A DNA stretch of 64,000 bases from Catenulispora acidiphila DSM 44928 (GCF_000024025.1 NC_013131.1:1860001-1924000); one strand, 5' to 3'. Positions 47,173-56,551 are shown, counted from the first letter of the stretch. The notes: a model not told the origin generated them from the letters alone. Made by a program: numbers and translations.

Positions 47173-47204
47173 AAAGGGGACCGCGCCAGGCGCGGTCCCC
47201 TTTT
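47173..47204. terminator. Terminator after the RNA helicase gene
   Basis: A perfect 14-bp stem, AAAGGGGACCGCGC (47173-47186) with GCGCGGTCCCCTTT (47190-47203), and a 3-base loop. It can act for the minus-strand helicase gene and block plus-strand read-through. Confidence 0.85.
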
Positions 47205-47219
47205 AGTACTGCTCAGCGA

Positions 47220-49784
47220 TTACCAGCGGCGGTCGCGCGGCGGGCGGGTGTCGCGCTGCTCGGTGCCGTTGCTGTAGCCGCCGCGGGGGCGGCCGAAGGC
47301 GGTGCGCTCGCCGAAGGTGCGGCGCTCGGCGTCGGGGGTGTCGCGGCGCTGGCTGCCGTAGCTGCCGGTGCCGCGGTTGGGGGTGCTGTTGCGGTCGCCG
47401 TAGGGGCGGCGCTCGCCTCCGCCACGGTTGTCGCGGTCCCCGAACGAGCGGCGCTCGCCGCCGCCGTTGAAGCCGCCGGTGCGGCCCTCGGTGCCGCCGC
47501 GCTTGTCGCGGTCGCCGAAGGAGCGGCGCTCGTCGCTGAAGCCGCCGCGCTTGTCGCGGTCGAAGCCGCCGCCGCGGTTGTCACGGTCGCCGAACGAACG
47601 GCGCTCGCCACCGTTGAAGCCGCCGCCACGGTTGTCGCGGTCGCCGAAGGAACGGCGCTCGCCGCCTCCCCGGTTGTCGCGGTCCCCGAAGGAGCGGCGC
47701 TCGCCGCCGTTGAAGCCGCCGGTGCGGCCCTCGGAGCCGCCGCGCTTGTCGCGGTCGAAGCCGCCGCCGCGGTTGTCGCGGTCGCCGAACGAGCGGCGCT
47801 CGCCACCGCCACGGTTGTCACGGTCGAAGCTGCGGGCACCGTCGCGGTCGCCGTACGAGCGGCGCTCGCCGCCGCCGAAGCCGCCGCCGCGGTTGTCCGA
47901 ACCGCCGCGGTTGTCGCGGTCGAAGGTGCGGCCGGAGCCGTTGCGGTCGAACGAGCGGCCCTCGCCGCCACGGCTGTCCGAGCCGCCGCGCGAGTCCCGG
48001 CCGTTGAAGCCGCCGCCGCGGTTGTCGCGGTCGCCGAACGAGCGGCGCTCGCCGCCGTAGCCCGAGCCCGAGCCCGAGCCGGAGCGGGACCCCGAGCCGA
48101 AGCCCGAACGCTCGCCGCCGCCGGAAGCCGACCCGGAACCGGAAGCAGAGCCCGAACGCTCGCCGCCGAAGCCGCCGCCGCGGTTGTCGCGGTCCTCGAA
48201 GCGTCCGCCGCGGTGGCCGCGGTCGAAGCGGTCGCGGTCCTGGCGGAAACCGTCGCGCCCGTCGCGCCCGTCACGTCCCTCGCGCCCGCCGCGGAAGCCG
48301 CCCTCGCGGTTCCCGCGGAAGCCGCCGTCGCGGCCCTCGCGCCGGTCCTCGCCCATGCGGGCCTCGCGCGCCGCGCGGCGGGCCGCGTGGTAGGCGTCGG
48401 CCTCGGCGACGTACTCCGCCACCGGGCGGCCGCCGGTCAGCTCGCGCAGCTCCGCCGAGCTCGGCGCGACGCGGGTCAGCTCCGCGTCCACGCCCGCCTG
48501 CTCCAGCAGGCGCATCGTGCTCTTGCGCTGCTTGGGCAGCACCAGGGTGACCACGGTGCCGCTCTCGCCGGCGCGGGCCGTGCGGCCGGCGCGGTGCAGG
48601 TAGTCCTTCGGGTCGCCGGCCGGGTCCACGTGCAGGACCAGGTCGATGCCGTCGACGTGGATGCCGCGGGCGGCGACGTCGGTGGCGACCAGGACCGGGA
48701 CGCGGCCTTCCTTGAAGTCCGCGAGGGTCTTGGTGCGGGCCCGCTGGGTCATGCCGCCGTGCAGGGCCAGCGCGGAGACGCCGGCCTCGCGGATCTTCTC
48801 GGCGATGCGGTCCGCGCCGAGCTTGGTGCGGGCGAACAGGATGGTGCGGCGGCCGTCGTCGTCGCCCGGGGTGTGCCGGGCCGCGATCTCGGCGGTGACC
48901 ATCGACTTGTCCGCCGGCTCGACGATCAGCAGGTGGTGGTCCATCTGCGCGGAGTCTTCGCTGTCGGCGGTGACCGAGTGCAGGACCGGGTCGGTCATGT
49001 ACTGCCGGACCAGCTCGTCGACCGCGCCGTCGAGCGTGGCGCTGAACAGCAGGCGCTGGCCGGTCGGGTCGGTCTGCGACAGCAGCTCGGTGACGATCGG
49101 CATGAAGCCCATGTCGGCCATCTGGTCGGCCTCGTCCAGGATGGCGATCTCGACCTCGGACAGGTCGCACTCGCCCTGCTCGATCAGGTCGGTCAGCCGG
49201 CCCGGGGTGGCCACCAGCAGCTCCACGCCGCGGCGCAGCGAGTAGACCTGCTTGTACATCGGCGCGCCGCCGTAGACCGCGGCGATGTCCGCGCCCACGG
49301 CGAAGCCGTACGGCGTCAGCGCGTCGCTGACCTGCATCGCCAGCTCGCGGGTCGGCACCAGGACCAGGGCCAGCGGCTTGCCCTTGCGGGCCCGCTTGCC
49401 CTTCAGGTTCGCCAGCGCCGCCAGCCCGAAGGCCAGGGTCTTGCCGGAGCCGGTGCGGGCCTTGCCCAGCACGTGCCGGCCGGCCAGCGCGTCCGGGATG
49501 GTCGCGGCCTGGATCGGGAAGGTGTTGTGCACGCCGTTCTCGGCGAGCTTCTTCACCAGTTCCTCGGGCAGGCCCAGCTCGGTGAAGGCGACCGGGTCGC
49601 CCTCGGCGGACTCGGTGTCGTCGAAGTCGACGTCGTGCGGGCCGTCGTTCTCCTCGAGCTCGGGCTCCTCGAGCTCGCTGAGCTCGCCGAGGTCCGTGAG
49701 CTCGTCCGTGAGCTCGGCGCCGAGCTCATCGCTGAGCGCGTCGGTCTCGATGATGATGTCGTTCTCAGGGGTGATTGCAGACAT
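47220..49784 (-). CDS. DEAD-box RNA helicase with long RGG-type tail
   Basis: An 854-residue RNA helicase. An acidic N-terminus (about 1-65) precedes the core: Q motif FPIQAATIPDAL, Walker A ARTGSGKT, LDEADQ, FSATL, and HRAGRTARAG. Residues 477-854 form a disordered tail built from GERRSFGDRDNRGGG and FDRDKRGG units, rich in Arg and Gly. Such tails bind RNA and favour condensates. ATG at 49784 gives the family start; the 335-bp leader (49785-50119) has no gene. The likely roles are ribosome assembly or cold-stress RNA remodelling. Confidence 0.93.
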   Translation of the reverse strand: MSAITPENDIIIETDALSDELGAELTDELTDLGELSELEEPELEENDGPHDVDFDDTESAEGDPVAFTELGLPEELVKKLAENGVHNTFPIQAATIPDALAGRHVLGKARTGSGKTLAFGLAALANLKGKRARKGKPLALVLVPTRELAMQVSDALTPYGFAVGADIAAVYGGAPMYKQVYSLRRGVELLVATPGRLTDLIEQGECDLSEVEIAILDEADQMADMGFMPIVTELLSQTDPTGQRLLFSATLDGAVDELVRQYMTDPVLHSVTADSEDSAQMDHHLLIVEPADKSMVTAEIAARHTPGDDDGRRTILFARTKLGADRIAEKIREAGVSALALHGGMTQRARTKTLADFKEGRVPVLVATDVAARGIHVDGIDLVLHVDPAGDPKDYLHRAGRTARAGESGTVVTLVLPKQRKSTMRLLEQAGVDAELTRVAPSSAELRELTGGRPVAEYVAEADAYHAARRAAREARMGEDRREGRDGGFRGNREGGFRGGREGRDGRDGRDGFRQDRDRFDRGHRGGRFEDRDNRGGGFGGERSGSASGSGSASGGGERSGFGSGSRSGSGSGSGYGGERRSFGDRDNRGGGFNGRDSRGGSDSRGGEGRSFDRNGSGRTFDRDNRGGSDNRGGGFGGGERRSYGDRDGARSFDRDNRGGGERRSFGDRDNRGGGFDRDKRGGSEGRTGGFNGGERRSFGDRDNRGGGERRSFGDRDNRGGGFNGGERRSFGDRDNRGGGFDRDKRGGFSDERRSFGDRDKRGGTEGRTGGFNGGGERRSFGDRDNRGGGERRPYGDRNSTPNRGTGSYGSQRRDTPDAERRTFGERTAFGRPRGGYSNGTEQRDTRPPRDRRW
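47400..48060 (-). repeat. RGG-tail coding repeats of the helicase gene
   Basis: Units of about 45-60 bp coding for GERRSFGDRDNRGGG are repeated at least nine times with small changes, interspersed with FDRDKRGG and EGRTGGFNGG units. Similarity between copies is high at DNA level, so this stretch is prone to expansion, contraction and assembly collapse. Confidence 0.85.
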
Positions 49785-49982
49785 GGCTGATATAGCCCTT
49801 CTGAAGGCGGACACGTCCTCAGGGGCGCACGAGCGCATGGATTGCGCCGCAGCGGTGTACAGAACGGTCACAAGGCGGCCTGGTCCCATTGTTGGACGAC
49901 CAGGTAGGCGATAGCCGCGCCTGAAGTGGTGGACCGGGGAATGGCAGGTTCCGGACCCCACTGCGTTCTGCGTCACATGAAG

Positions 49983-50005
49983 GAAGCCGGTTTCCGACCG
50001 GCTTC
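49983..50005 (-). terminator. Hairpin downstream of the sortase gene
   Basis: GAAGCCGGT-TTCCG-ACCGGCTTC is a 9-bp perfect stem about 115 bp after the minus-strand sortase stop. There is no T run, so it is a modest candidate; it could also be part of the helicase leader. Confidence 0.5.
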
Positions 50006-50119
50006 TAAGGTGACCTGTCCCGCGCAGCGTTCGCTTGGATCGATCCATCGTAGCGGCCACCCCTGCGAATCCAAGAATCGCGCTGGTCAGACCCGCCTCA
50101 GGACCGTCTCGAGCGGGCC

Positions 50120-51070
50120 TCAGGTGTGCCGATTCGGGTCCTTCAACTCCGCCGGCGGGGGACCGTTCAGCGGGTCCACCCGGACCAGGTGCCCCCACCA
50201 GATGAGCCGGTACGTCGAGGCCCATTCCGGGGTGCACGTCGTCAGGGTGATGTACCGCCCCGGCGCGGTGAACGGCCCGCCCTTCGGGATCGGCGCGATC
50301 GTCCCGATGTTGGTCGGGTCGGTCTGGGGCAGCTCCTTGTCCAGCGCGTAGACGAACCAGCCGTGCGTGGTCTCCACGACCACGTGGTCGCCGATCCGCA
50401 GCTGGTTGATGTACCGGAACGGCTCGCCGTACGTCCGCCGGTGCGCAGCGACGGCGAAGTTCCCGGTCGGGTCCCACGGCATCGCCGTGGCCGGCGTCGT
50501 GTAGTGCCCGACGGCGCCCTTGTCGAGCACCTTCGCCTTGTCCACCCCCTGCATCACGGGGATGTCGTCCTTGCCGATCGCCGGGATGGTCATCAGTGCG
50601 AAGCCCTCGCTGGGCGCGAACACCGATTTCGGCTGCGTGCCGGCCGGAGCCGTCGGCGCCAGTTGCTGCTGGATCTGGTTGGCGACGGTGTTGGCGGCCT
50701 TGTGCGCCTCCACGTTCGTCCACCACAGCGTGTAGACGACGTACAGCGCCATGACGGCGCCGAGCGTGATCAGCACCTCGCCGAAGCCGGAGAGCACCAC
50801 CAGCCGGCGTCGCGCCGACCTGGCGGCGCGCTCGGAGGTGCGGGCTGAACGGGTTCCGGGCTCAGAGCCCTGATCCGCGCGGTCGTTCTCGCTCCCGTTC
50901 CCGCTCCCGTCAGGGAACTCAGAACTCGGCGGCGGCGTGTAGACGACCCTCGGGATCACCTCCGTCTGAGCCTCAGCGGGCGGGACGGGTGAATCGGTGA
51001 TCCGCGGGATGTACTCGGTCGGCGTCTCGTCGGATGACGCTCTGCCGAAGCCGCCTTCGTCGCCGTTCAT
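50120..51070 (-). CDS. Class E sortase
   Basis: A 316-residue transpeptidase. A Pro/Ser-rich cytoplasmic N-terminus of about 85 residues precedes one membrane helix (about 93-115). The catalytic set is His in AAHRRTYGEPF, Cys279 in TLTTCTPEWAS, and Arg in YRLIWWG. Class E sortases of actinobacteria cut LAXTG-type signals. No protein in the window has a normal C-terminal sorting signal. The mycosin-like gene starts upstream in the same direction, 21 bp away, so the two are likely co-transcribed. Confidence 0.92.
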   Translation of the reverse strand: MNGDEGGFGRASSDETPTEYIPRITDSPVPPAEAQTEVIPRVVYTPPPSSEFPDGSGNGSENDRADQGSEPGTRSARTSERAARSARRRLVVLSGFGEVLITLGAVMALYVVYTLWWTNVEAHKAANTVANQIQQQLAPTAPAGTQPKSVFAPSEGFALMTIPAIGKDDIPVMQGVDKAKVLDKGAVGHYTTPATAMPWDPTGNFAVAAHRRTYGEPFRYINQLRIGDHVVVETTHGWFVYALDKELPQTDPTNIGTIAPIPKGGPFTAPGRYITLTTCTPEWASTYRLIWWGHLVRVDPLNGPPPAELKDPNRHT

Positions 51071-51091
51071 GCCGGAAACCGTAGCCGACGA

Positions 51092-52228
51092 TCATTCCTC
51101 CGGTGGGCTGTATCCCGAATGACGGGGACCGCTCGGCGCCTCCCATTCCGACTCCGGTTTCACCGCCGCGGGCCTGGGCTGCCGCCGCCGCTGCCACAGG
51201 ACATACCCGCCACCAGCGAGGATCACGAGCAAGCCGAAAAGCAGGATCGGATTGAAGCCGCCCGAGCCGCCGCCGCTGCCCGCAGCCGCATGTGACCCGT
51301 TCGAGGGACCCGTCGAAAAGATCGGGTTGGTGGGCCAGACGTTGGCGGTGTCGGTGGTCCCCGGTGCGGAGATCGGCGACGACGGCGCGACCGACGGCGA
51401 GCCTGAAGGGGACGTCGGACCACCCGAGGACGGCGTCGCGGAAGCAGAACCCGGATTCGCCGCGCTCGTCGGTCCCGACCGCGTGCTCGGCGCGCCGCTG
51501 CGCGGCGGCTGGTTGACCGGGAACATCGCGTCGAACCCCGGCAGCGTCTCAGGATCCAGGGGTTGCAGGCTCGCGGCCTGGACCGGCGCGATGACCCCGA
51601 ATCCGAGCTGATCGGTGTGCTGATTCCCCGACGCCGGGTTGATCGAGCCGGCCATCTGCGCCACGACCTGCCGCGCCGGCCAGTTCGCGTGCCCGGCCCG
51701 CAGGATCGCGGCCAGCGCGGCGACGTAGCCGGCGGCGGTCGAGGTGTCGTTGCCGTACGCGGCGAGCGTCACCGTGGGACCGTACGACGAAGACTGCTGC
51801 GGCGACCCGGATTCGCCCGCGGAGGCCACGTTCACCACACCCTGCGGACGCGGAGACATCGCCTCCCCGGTGTCCCCGGCCGCCGCGATCACCAGCGAAC
51901 TGCCGCCGATCGACGCGGGATCGACCGAGGTGTCCGCGACCACCACTATCGCCCCGCTCGCCGACCCGGACTCCACCGTCGCGTCCGGTGCCAGAGCCCT
52001 GATGGCGCACGCCGCCTCGGCGACCCGGTCCGGGGCGCCGACCACGCCGATGGTGACACCGCCGCCCTTGGTCCCGGCGATGCTCCACGCCCGCGTGCCG
52101 TTGAACGCCAGCATCGCGGCCTGCGAATCAGGGCACGAAGCAGTGGCCGCGTGCGCCCGCACGGGAACCGCTCCGAAACCGGCGAGCAGCGCCGCGCACC
52201 CGATGGCGACCAGAGTCTTTCTCAGCAC
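51092..52228 (-). CDS. Mycosin/subtilase-like protein lacking catalytic residues
   Basis: A 378-residue exported protein: signal peptide (1-27), a subtilase-like domain (about 30-215), a Pro/Ser/Thr linker, one membrane helix (about 325-345) and a short basic tail, the layout of type VII secretion mycosins. The Ser region survives as DTSTAAGYVAALAA (Ser163), and the closing GFGVIAPVQA matches. The Asp motif is replaced (GVTIGVVGAPDR) and no HGT motif is present. So it is probably not an active protease. It lies directly upstream of a class E sortase gene. Confidence 0.72.
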   Translation of the reverse strand: MLRKTLVAIGCAALLAGFGAVPVRAHAATASCPDSQAAMLAFNGTRAWSIAGTKGGGVTIGVVGAPDRVAEAACAIRALAPDATVESGSASGAIVVVADTSVDPASIGGSSLVIAAAGDTGEAMSPRPQGVVNVASAGESGSPQQSSSYGPTVTLAAYGNDTSTAAGYVAALAAILRAGHANWPARQVVAQMAGSINPASGNQHTDQLGFGVIAPVQAASLQPLDPETLPGFDAMFPVNQPPRSGAPSTRSGPTSAANPGSASATPSSGGPTSPSGSPSVAPSSPISAPGTTDTANVWPTNPIFSTGPSNGSHAAAGSGGGSGGFNPILLFGLLVILAGGGYVLWQRRRQPRPAAVKPESEWEAPSGPRHSGYSPPEE

Positions 52229-52336
52229 ATGGTGACGCTACCCGAAGCGGGGGCGCCTCAACGGCGCGCGCGCCGACCCTTCGGGGTGTCAGGCAGTGTC
52301 GGCAGTGCCAGGCGAGCCAAGCAGTGCCAGGCGCCG

Positions 52337-53524
52337 TCAGCTCCCGGTGTGCCGCCCCGACCACGTCCACGCGTACCCCGGGTCCTCCGAGGCCACGCCG
52401 CCCTCGCCGATCTCCAGCGGCCGGAAGGTGTCCACCATGACCGCGAGCTCGTCGAAGAACTCCGCGCCGATGGAGCGTTCCGCGGCGCCGGGCTGCGGTC
52501 CGTGCGTCAGCCCGGAGGGGTGCAGCGAGATCGAGCCCTGGCCGATGCCGGAGCCGCGGCGCGCCTCGTAGTTGCCGCCGGTGTAGAACAGCACTTCGTC
52601 GGAGTCGACGTTGTGGTGGTTGTAGGGCACCGGGATCGACAGCGGGTGGTAGTCCACCTTGCGCGGGACGAACGAGCAGATCACGAAGTTCGGGCCCTCG
52701 AAGGTCTGGTGGACCGGCGGCGGCTGGTGGACGCGGCCGGTGATCGGCTCGAAGTCGGCGATGTTGAAGGCGTACGGGTACAGGCAGCCGTCCCAGCCGA
52801 CGACGTCGAAGGGGTGGTGCGCGTACGTCAGCTTCGTCCCGCCGGCGCGGTGCCGGACCAGCACCTCGACGTCGGTCCCCTCGGCCAGCAGCGGCTCGGA
52901 CGGCCCGCGCAGGTCTCGCTCGCAGTACGGCGAGGACTCCAGGAACTGGCCCTTCGCCGACAGGTAGCGCTTCGGCGGACCGATGTGCCCGGTCGCCTCG
53001 ATCACGAACAGCCGCAGCGGCTCGTCCGACGCGGCCGAGGGAACCCACCGGTGGATCGTCGAAGTCGGCAGCAGCACATAGTCGCCCTGACCGACCTCCA
53101 GCGCGCCGAACGAGGTCTCCACGACGCCCGAGCCGGACTCCACGTACACGCACTCGTCGCCTATGGCGTTCCGATACAGGGGAGAGGCTTCCGTCGCCGC
53201 GACGTAGGAGAGACGCACATCTCCGTTGCCCAGCAACAAATGCCGGCCGGTAACAGCATCCAATCCCGACCCGTCCAGCTTGTGCGTGAGGAAGTGCCGC
53301 GGCTTCAGCGGACGGTTCGCGACCGCCCCGGAGATCGGGCCCGGCGGCTCCCATTCCACGGAGTCCACGATCGCCGTGGGCAGCCCGACGTGATACAGCA
53401 GCGCGGAGTCGGAGGAGAAGCCCTCGACACCCATCAGCTCCTCGGAGTACAGCGCGCCGTCCGGGCTCCGGAACTGGGTGTGGCGCTTGTGCGGGATCTC
53501 GCCCACTGCGCGGTAGTAGGCCAT
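52337..53524 (-). CDS. hmgA: Homogentisate 1,2-dioxygenase
   Basis: A 395-residue cupin-fold Fe(II) enzyme that opens the ring of homogentisate in tyrosine and phenylalanine breakdown. Likely iron ligands lie in TIHRWVP, HPFDVVGWDG and HPSGLTHGPQP (His, His and Glu pattern). Start MAYYRAVGEIPHKRHTQFR is typical of the actinobacterial type. It diverges from an unassigned gene and fahA, the last enzyme of the same pathway. Confidence 0.93.
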   Translation of the reverse strand: MAYYRAVGEIPHKRHTQFRSPDGALYSEELMGVEGFSSDSALLYHVGLPTAIVDSVEWEPPGPISGAVANRPLKPRHFLTHKLDGSGLDAVTGRHLLLGNGDVRLSYVAATEASPLYRNAIGDECVYVESGSGVVETSFGALEVGQGDYVLLPTSTIHRWVPSAASDEPLRLFVIEATGHIGPPKRYLSAKGQFLESSPYCERDLRGPSEPLLAEGTDVEVLVRHRAGGTKLTYAHHPFDVVGWDGCLYPYAFNIADFEPITGRVHQPPPVHQTFEGPNFVICSFVPRKVDYHPLSIPVPYNHHNVDSDEVLFYTGGNYEARRGSGIGQGSISLHPSGLTHGPQPGAAERSIGAEFFDELAVMVDTFRPLEIGEGGVASEDPGYAWTWSGRHTGS

Positions 53525-53615
53525 CGCCGCCGTCCCCTTCACTGTGCGATCTCACGGTGTTCGATAATCGGACGTCGCTGTCCGCTCTCTTCGACCATGG
53601 GCTACCGTGGCGGTC

Positions 53616-54473
53616 ATGTCAACCGCCGACCCCGGCGCCCTCGGCGTCCTGTTCGCAGAGCTGATCGACGACGCGGCGCTCTTCCCGCCCGGCGACGCCC
53701 CCCTCGTCGAGGCGGTGCCCGCGCACCTGACCCACGACGCCGGCGTCCACAGCGGCCTGCTCGGCCGCTTCCTGTGCCCGGTCTCCCAGCTCGCCGCCCT
53801 CAAACCGCTGCTGGACGAGGACGAGGGCCTGCGCCTGGGCCTGATCGCCGACACCGGCGTGGACGGTCTGCTCGCCGCCTTCTCCGGGGTGGACGACGAC
53901 GACCGGATGATCCTGGAGGCCGTGGAGATCCGCCATCCGGGCGAGCGCCTGGAGGACCTGGAGCGGCGGCTGCCGTACGGCGTCGAGGCGTACATCGAGA
54001 TCGCCCCGGCCGATATGCGCTCCCTGCTTCCCACCCTCACCGGCCGCGAGCTGCTGCACGCCAAGCTGCGCACCGGCGGGCTGAGCGCCGAGGCGTTCCC
54101 GACGCCGCTGGCGGTCGCCGAATTCCTGGTCGGCTGCGCGGACCTGGAGGTCGGGCTGAAGGCCACGGCCGGGCTGCACAACGCGGTGCGGCACACCGAC
54201 GCCGAGACCGGCTTCGCCCACCACGGCTTCCTCAACGTGCTGCTGGCCGCCGAGCGGGCCGGCGGCGGCGCCGAGATCGAGGACGTGGCGGCGCTGCTGG
54301 CCCTCACCGATGGCGCCGACCTGGCCGAACGTGTCAAAGCTCTGACGGTCGAGGACACGGCCCGGACCCGCGACCTGTTCCACGGCTTCGGCTCCTGTAG
54401 TTTCCAGGAGCCGGTCGACGACCTGGCGGGCCTGGGGCTGCTGCCCGGTCTGCCGACCGTCCACGCCGGCTGA
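53616..54473 (+). CDS. Conserved protein of unknown function in the homogentisate cluster
   Basis: A 285-residue soluble protein I cannot assign. Visible features are ELIDDAALFPPGDAPL at the N-terminus, HAKLRTGG and FPTPLAVAEFL in the middle, and KATAGLHNAVRH with FLNVLL near residues 185-215; this pattern of Lys, Gly and His motifs suggests a TIM-barrel-like fold. ATG at 53616 has TACCGT 7 bp upstream, so it may be leaderless. It lies between hmgA and fahA and precedes fahA by 63 bp, so a role in this pathway is likely. Confidence 0.75.
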   Translation: MSTADPGALGVLFAELIDDAALFPPGDAPLVEAVPAHLTHDAGVHSGLLGRFLCPVSQLAALKPLLDEDEGLRLGLIADTGVDGLLAAFSGVDDDDRMILEAVEIRHPGERLEDLERRLPYGVEAYIEIAPADMRSLLPTLTGRELLHAKLRTGGLSAEAFPTPLAVAEFLVGCADLEVGLKATAGLHNAVRHTDAETGFAHHGFLNVLLAAERAGGGAEIEDVAALLALTDGADLAERVKALTVEDTARTRDLFHGFGSCSFQEPVDDLAGLGLLPGLPTVHAG

Positions 54474-54536
54474 GCCGAGCAGCGGCGCCGACGGCCCCGC
54501 GCGAGGAGACCGTGTGCCACCGAACGAAGGACGGTT

Positions 54537-55778
54537 ATGACACAGCCCACCTGGGTCCGGCTCCCGCCCCGGACCGACTTCCCGGTCGAGAACCTGCCCT
54601 ACGGCGTCGCGACCCACGGTGAGCGGCCGGCGCACGTGGTCACCCGGATCGGCGACTACGTCGTCAGCCTCGGCGCGCTGGCGAAGGGCGGTCTGCTGGA
54701 CGGCACGATCGAGGAGCCGGCGGCGTACTTCGCGATCGGCACGCTGAACCCGTTCATGGCGCTCGGCGCGCCGGCGTGGGCGGCGGTGCGGGCCCGGCTC
54801 ACCGAGCTGTTCACCGACCCCGAGCGCCGCAAGGCCGTCGAGCCGCTGCTGGTCCCGCTGACCGACGTGGTGCTGTATCTGCCCTTCCAGGTGGCGGACT
54901 ACGTGGACTTCTACTCCTCGGAGGACCACGCCACGAACCTCGGCCGCATCTTCCGGCCGGACGGCGAGGCGCTGATGCCGAACTGGAAGCACCTGCCGAT
55001 CGGCTACCACGGCCGCGCCGGCACGGTCGTGCCCTCCGGGACCCCGATCGTGCGGCCCTCCGGGCAGCGCAAGGCGCCGACCGACGAGGAGCCGCGCTTC
55101 GGGCCCAGCGTGCGCCTGGACATCGAGGCCGAGGTGGGTTTCGTCATCGGCACGCCCTCGCCGCTGGGCGGCGGGGTGCGGGTGGAGGAGTTCCAGGACC
55201 ACGTCTTCGGCGTGGTGCTGGTCAACGACTGGTCCGCGCGCGACATTCAGGCCTGGGAGTACGTGCCGCTGGGTCCGTTCCTGGGCAAGTCGTTCGCGAC
55301 GTCGGTCTCCCCGTGGGTGGTGCCGCTGGCCGCGCTGCAGGACGCGCGCGTCGCGCCGCCGTACCAGGACCCGGTCCCGCTGCCCTACCTGCAGGGCGAG
55401 ACCTGGGGCTACAACATCCTCATGGAGGTCAAGCTCAACGGCCACACGGTCTCCACGCCGCCGTTCGCCGGCTTGTACTGGACCCCGGCGCAGCAGCTGG
55501 CGCACATGACGGTGAACGGCGCGAGCCTGCGCACCGGCGACTTCTACGCCTCCGGCACCGTCTCGGGCCCGCTGCCCGAACAGCGCGGCTCCTTCATCGA
55601 GCTGACGTGGAACGGAACCGAGCCGCTGGCCCTGGCCGACGGCTCGACCCGCACGTTCCTCGTCGACGGCGACACGGTCGCGATCGGCGGCGTCGCGCCG
55701 GGCCCGAACGGGGCGCGGATCGGCTTCGGCGAGGTCGTCGGGACGATCCATTCGGCGGTGCGGCAGCCGGAGCTGTGA
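54537..55778 (+). CDS. fahA: Fumarylacetoacetase
   Basis: A 413-residue hydrolase that splits fumarylacetoacetate to fumarate and acetoacetate. Metal and substrate motifs include DFYSSEDHATNLGRIF, PIGYHGRAGTVV, EAEVGFVIG and VNDWSARDIQAWEYVPLGPF. ATG at 54537 follows GAAGGA. It completes tyrosine breakdown begun by hmgA. A glutathione-type maleylacetoacetate isomerase gene is not in the cluster. Confidence 0.95.
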   Translation: MTQPTWVRLPPRTDFPVENLPYGVATHGERPAHVVTRIGDYVVSLGALAKGGLLDGTIEEPAAYFAIGTLNPFMALGAPAWAAVRARLTELFTDPERRKAVEPLLVPLTDVVLYLPFQVADYVDFYSSEDHATNLGRIFRPDGEALMPNWKHLPIGYHGRAGTVVPSGTPIVRPSGQRKAPTDEEPRFGPSVRLDIEAEVGFVIGTPSPLGGGVRVEEFQDHVFGVVLVNDWSARDIQAWEYVPLGPFLGKSFATSVSPWVVPLAALQDARVAPPYQDPVPLPYLQGETWGYNILMEVKLNGHTVSTPPFAGLYWTPAQQLAHMTVNGASLRTGDFYASGTVSGPLPEQRGSFIELTWNGTEPLALADGSTRTFLVDGDTVAIGGVAPGPNGARIGFGEVVGTIHSAVRQPEL

Positions 55779-55818
55779 GGCGCGTCGGGCCTGCGCTCGC
55801 TGTACCGGTGAGTCCACC

Positions 55819-56523
55819 TCACGCGCTGAGGCGGGACTCCAGGGCGCTCAGATCCGCCGCGGACAAGCCGTTGTCCAGCAAGTAGCCGGGCATCGTCAGC
55901 CCGGCGATCGTCGTGCTCAGCGACGCCTCGATGGTGGTGCCGTGCTGGGCGAGGCGCTCGCCGACCGCGACGCGTTGGTCGCGGATGCCCAGCGCGTCGT
56001 ACCGCGCCTTCATCCGGTCGAAGGTGAGCAGGTAGTCGGCGACGATCTCCTCCGGCTCGGCGCCGGCGAAGGCGAGCAGGACCAAGGCGATCAGGCCGGA
56101 GCGGTCCTTGCCGCCGGAGCAGTGGAAGACCACGCAGCCGGGCGCCGCGGTCGCGATGGCCCGGACCGCGGCGACCACGCGGTCCGGGTACTCGGCCAGG
56201 AGTGCCGGGAGGTACAGGGGCGTCGCCATGTTGTCGATCGGCGTCCAGTGGTCGTGGAACGCCGTGCCGGGCTCGGGGTCCAGGGGGACGCGGACCGCGG
56301 CGATGCCGTCCGGTCTCGGCGTCTGATCCGCCTCGGATTCGTCCTCGGCGCGCAGGTCCAGCACCGTGCGGACGCCGTGGTCCCAGGCCGCGGTCCAGCC
56401 CGCCGCCGTCAGGCTGGTCGGGGCTTCCATCCGGACCACCGCGCCCGGCTTGATCCGTCCGAGTCCGCCGAGGTCTCGGACGTTGACGCAGCCGTCCCAG
56501 GCGAGGTTTCTGGTGGCGATCAT
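55819..56523 (-). CDS. Tyrosine-specific protein phosphatase (Y_phosphatase3), first copy
   Basis: A 234-residue phosphatase. NVRDLGG near residue 14 and the P-loop HCSGGKDRSG with Cys135 are signatures of PTP-type enzymes of the IphP/PtpB group; the general acid lies in a DPEPGT region. No signal peptide. The substrate may be phosphotyrosine or phosphoinositide. It shares these motifs with the phosphatase at 57381, with one gene between them. Confidence 0.9.
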   Translation of the reverse strand: MIATRNLAWDGCVNVRDLGGLGRIKPGAVVRMEAPTSLTAAGWTAAWDHGVRTVLDLRAEDESEADQTPRPDGIAAVRVPLDPEPGTAFHDHWTPIDNMATPLYLPALLAEYPDRVVAAVRAIATAAPGCVVFHCSGGKDRSGLIALVLLAFAGAEPEEIVADYLLTFDRMKARYDALGIRDQRVAVGERLAQHGTTIEASLSTTIAGLTMPGYLLDNGLSAADLSALESRLSA

Positions 56524-56551
56524 CCGCCTTACGATAGGGGAAGGCGGGTTT

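Noticed and set aside
47400-48060. Possible CRISPR array or satellite
   Set aside because: The repeats encode the Arg/Gly tail of the helicase in frame and lack unique spacers of constant size.
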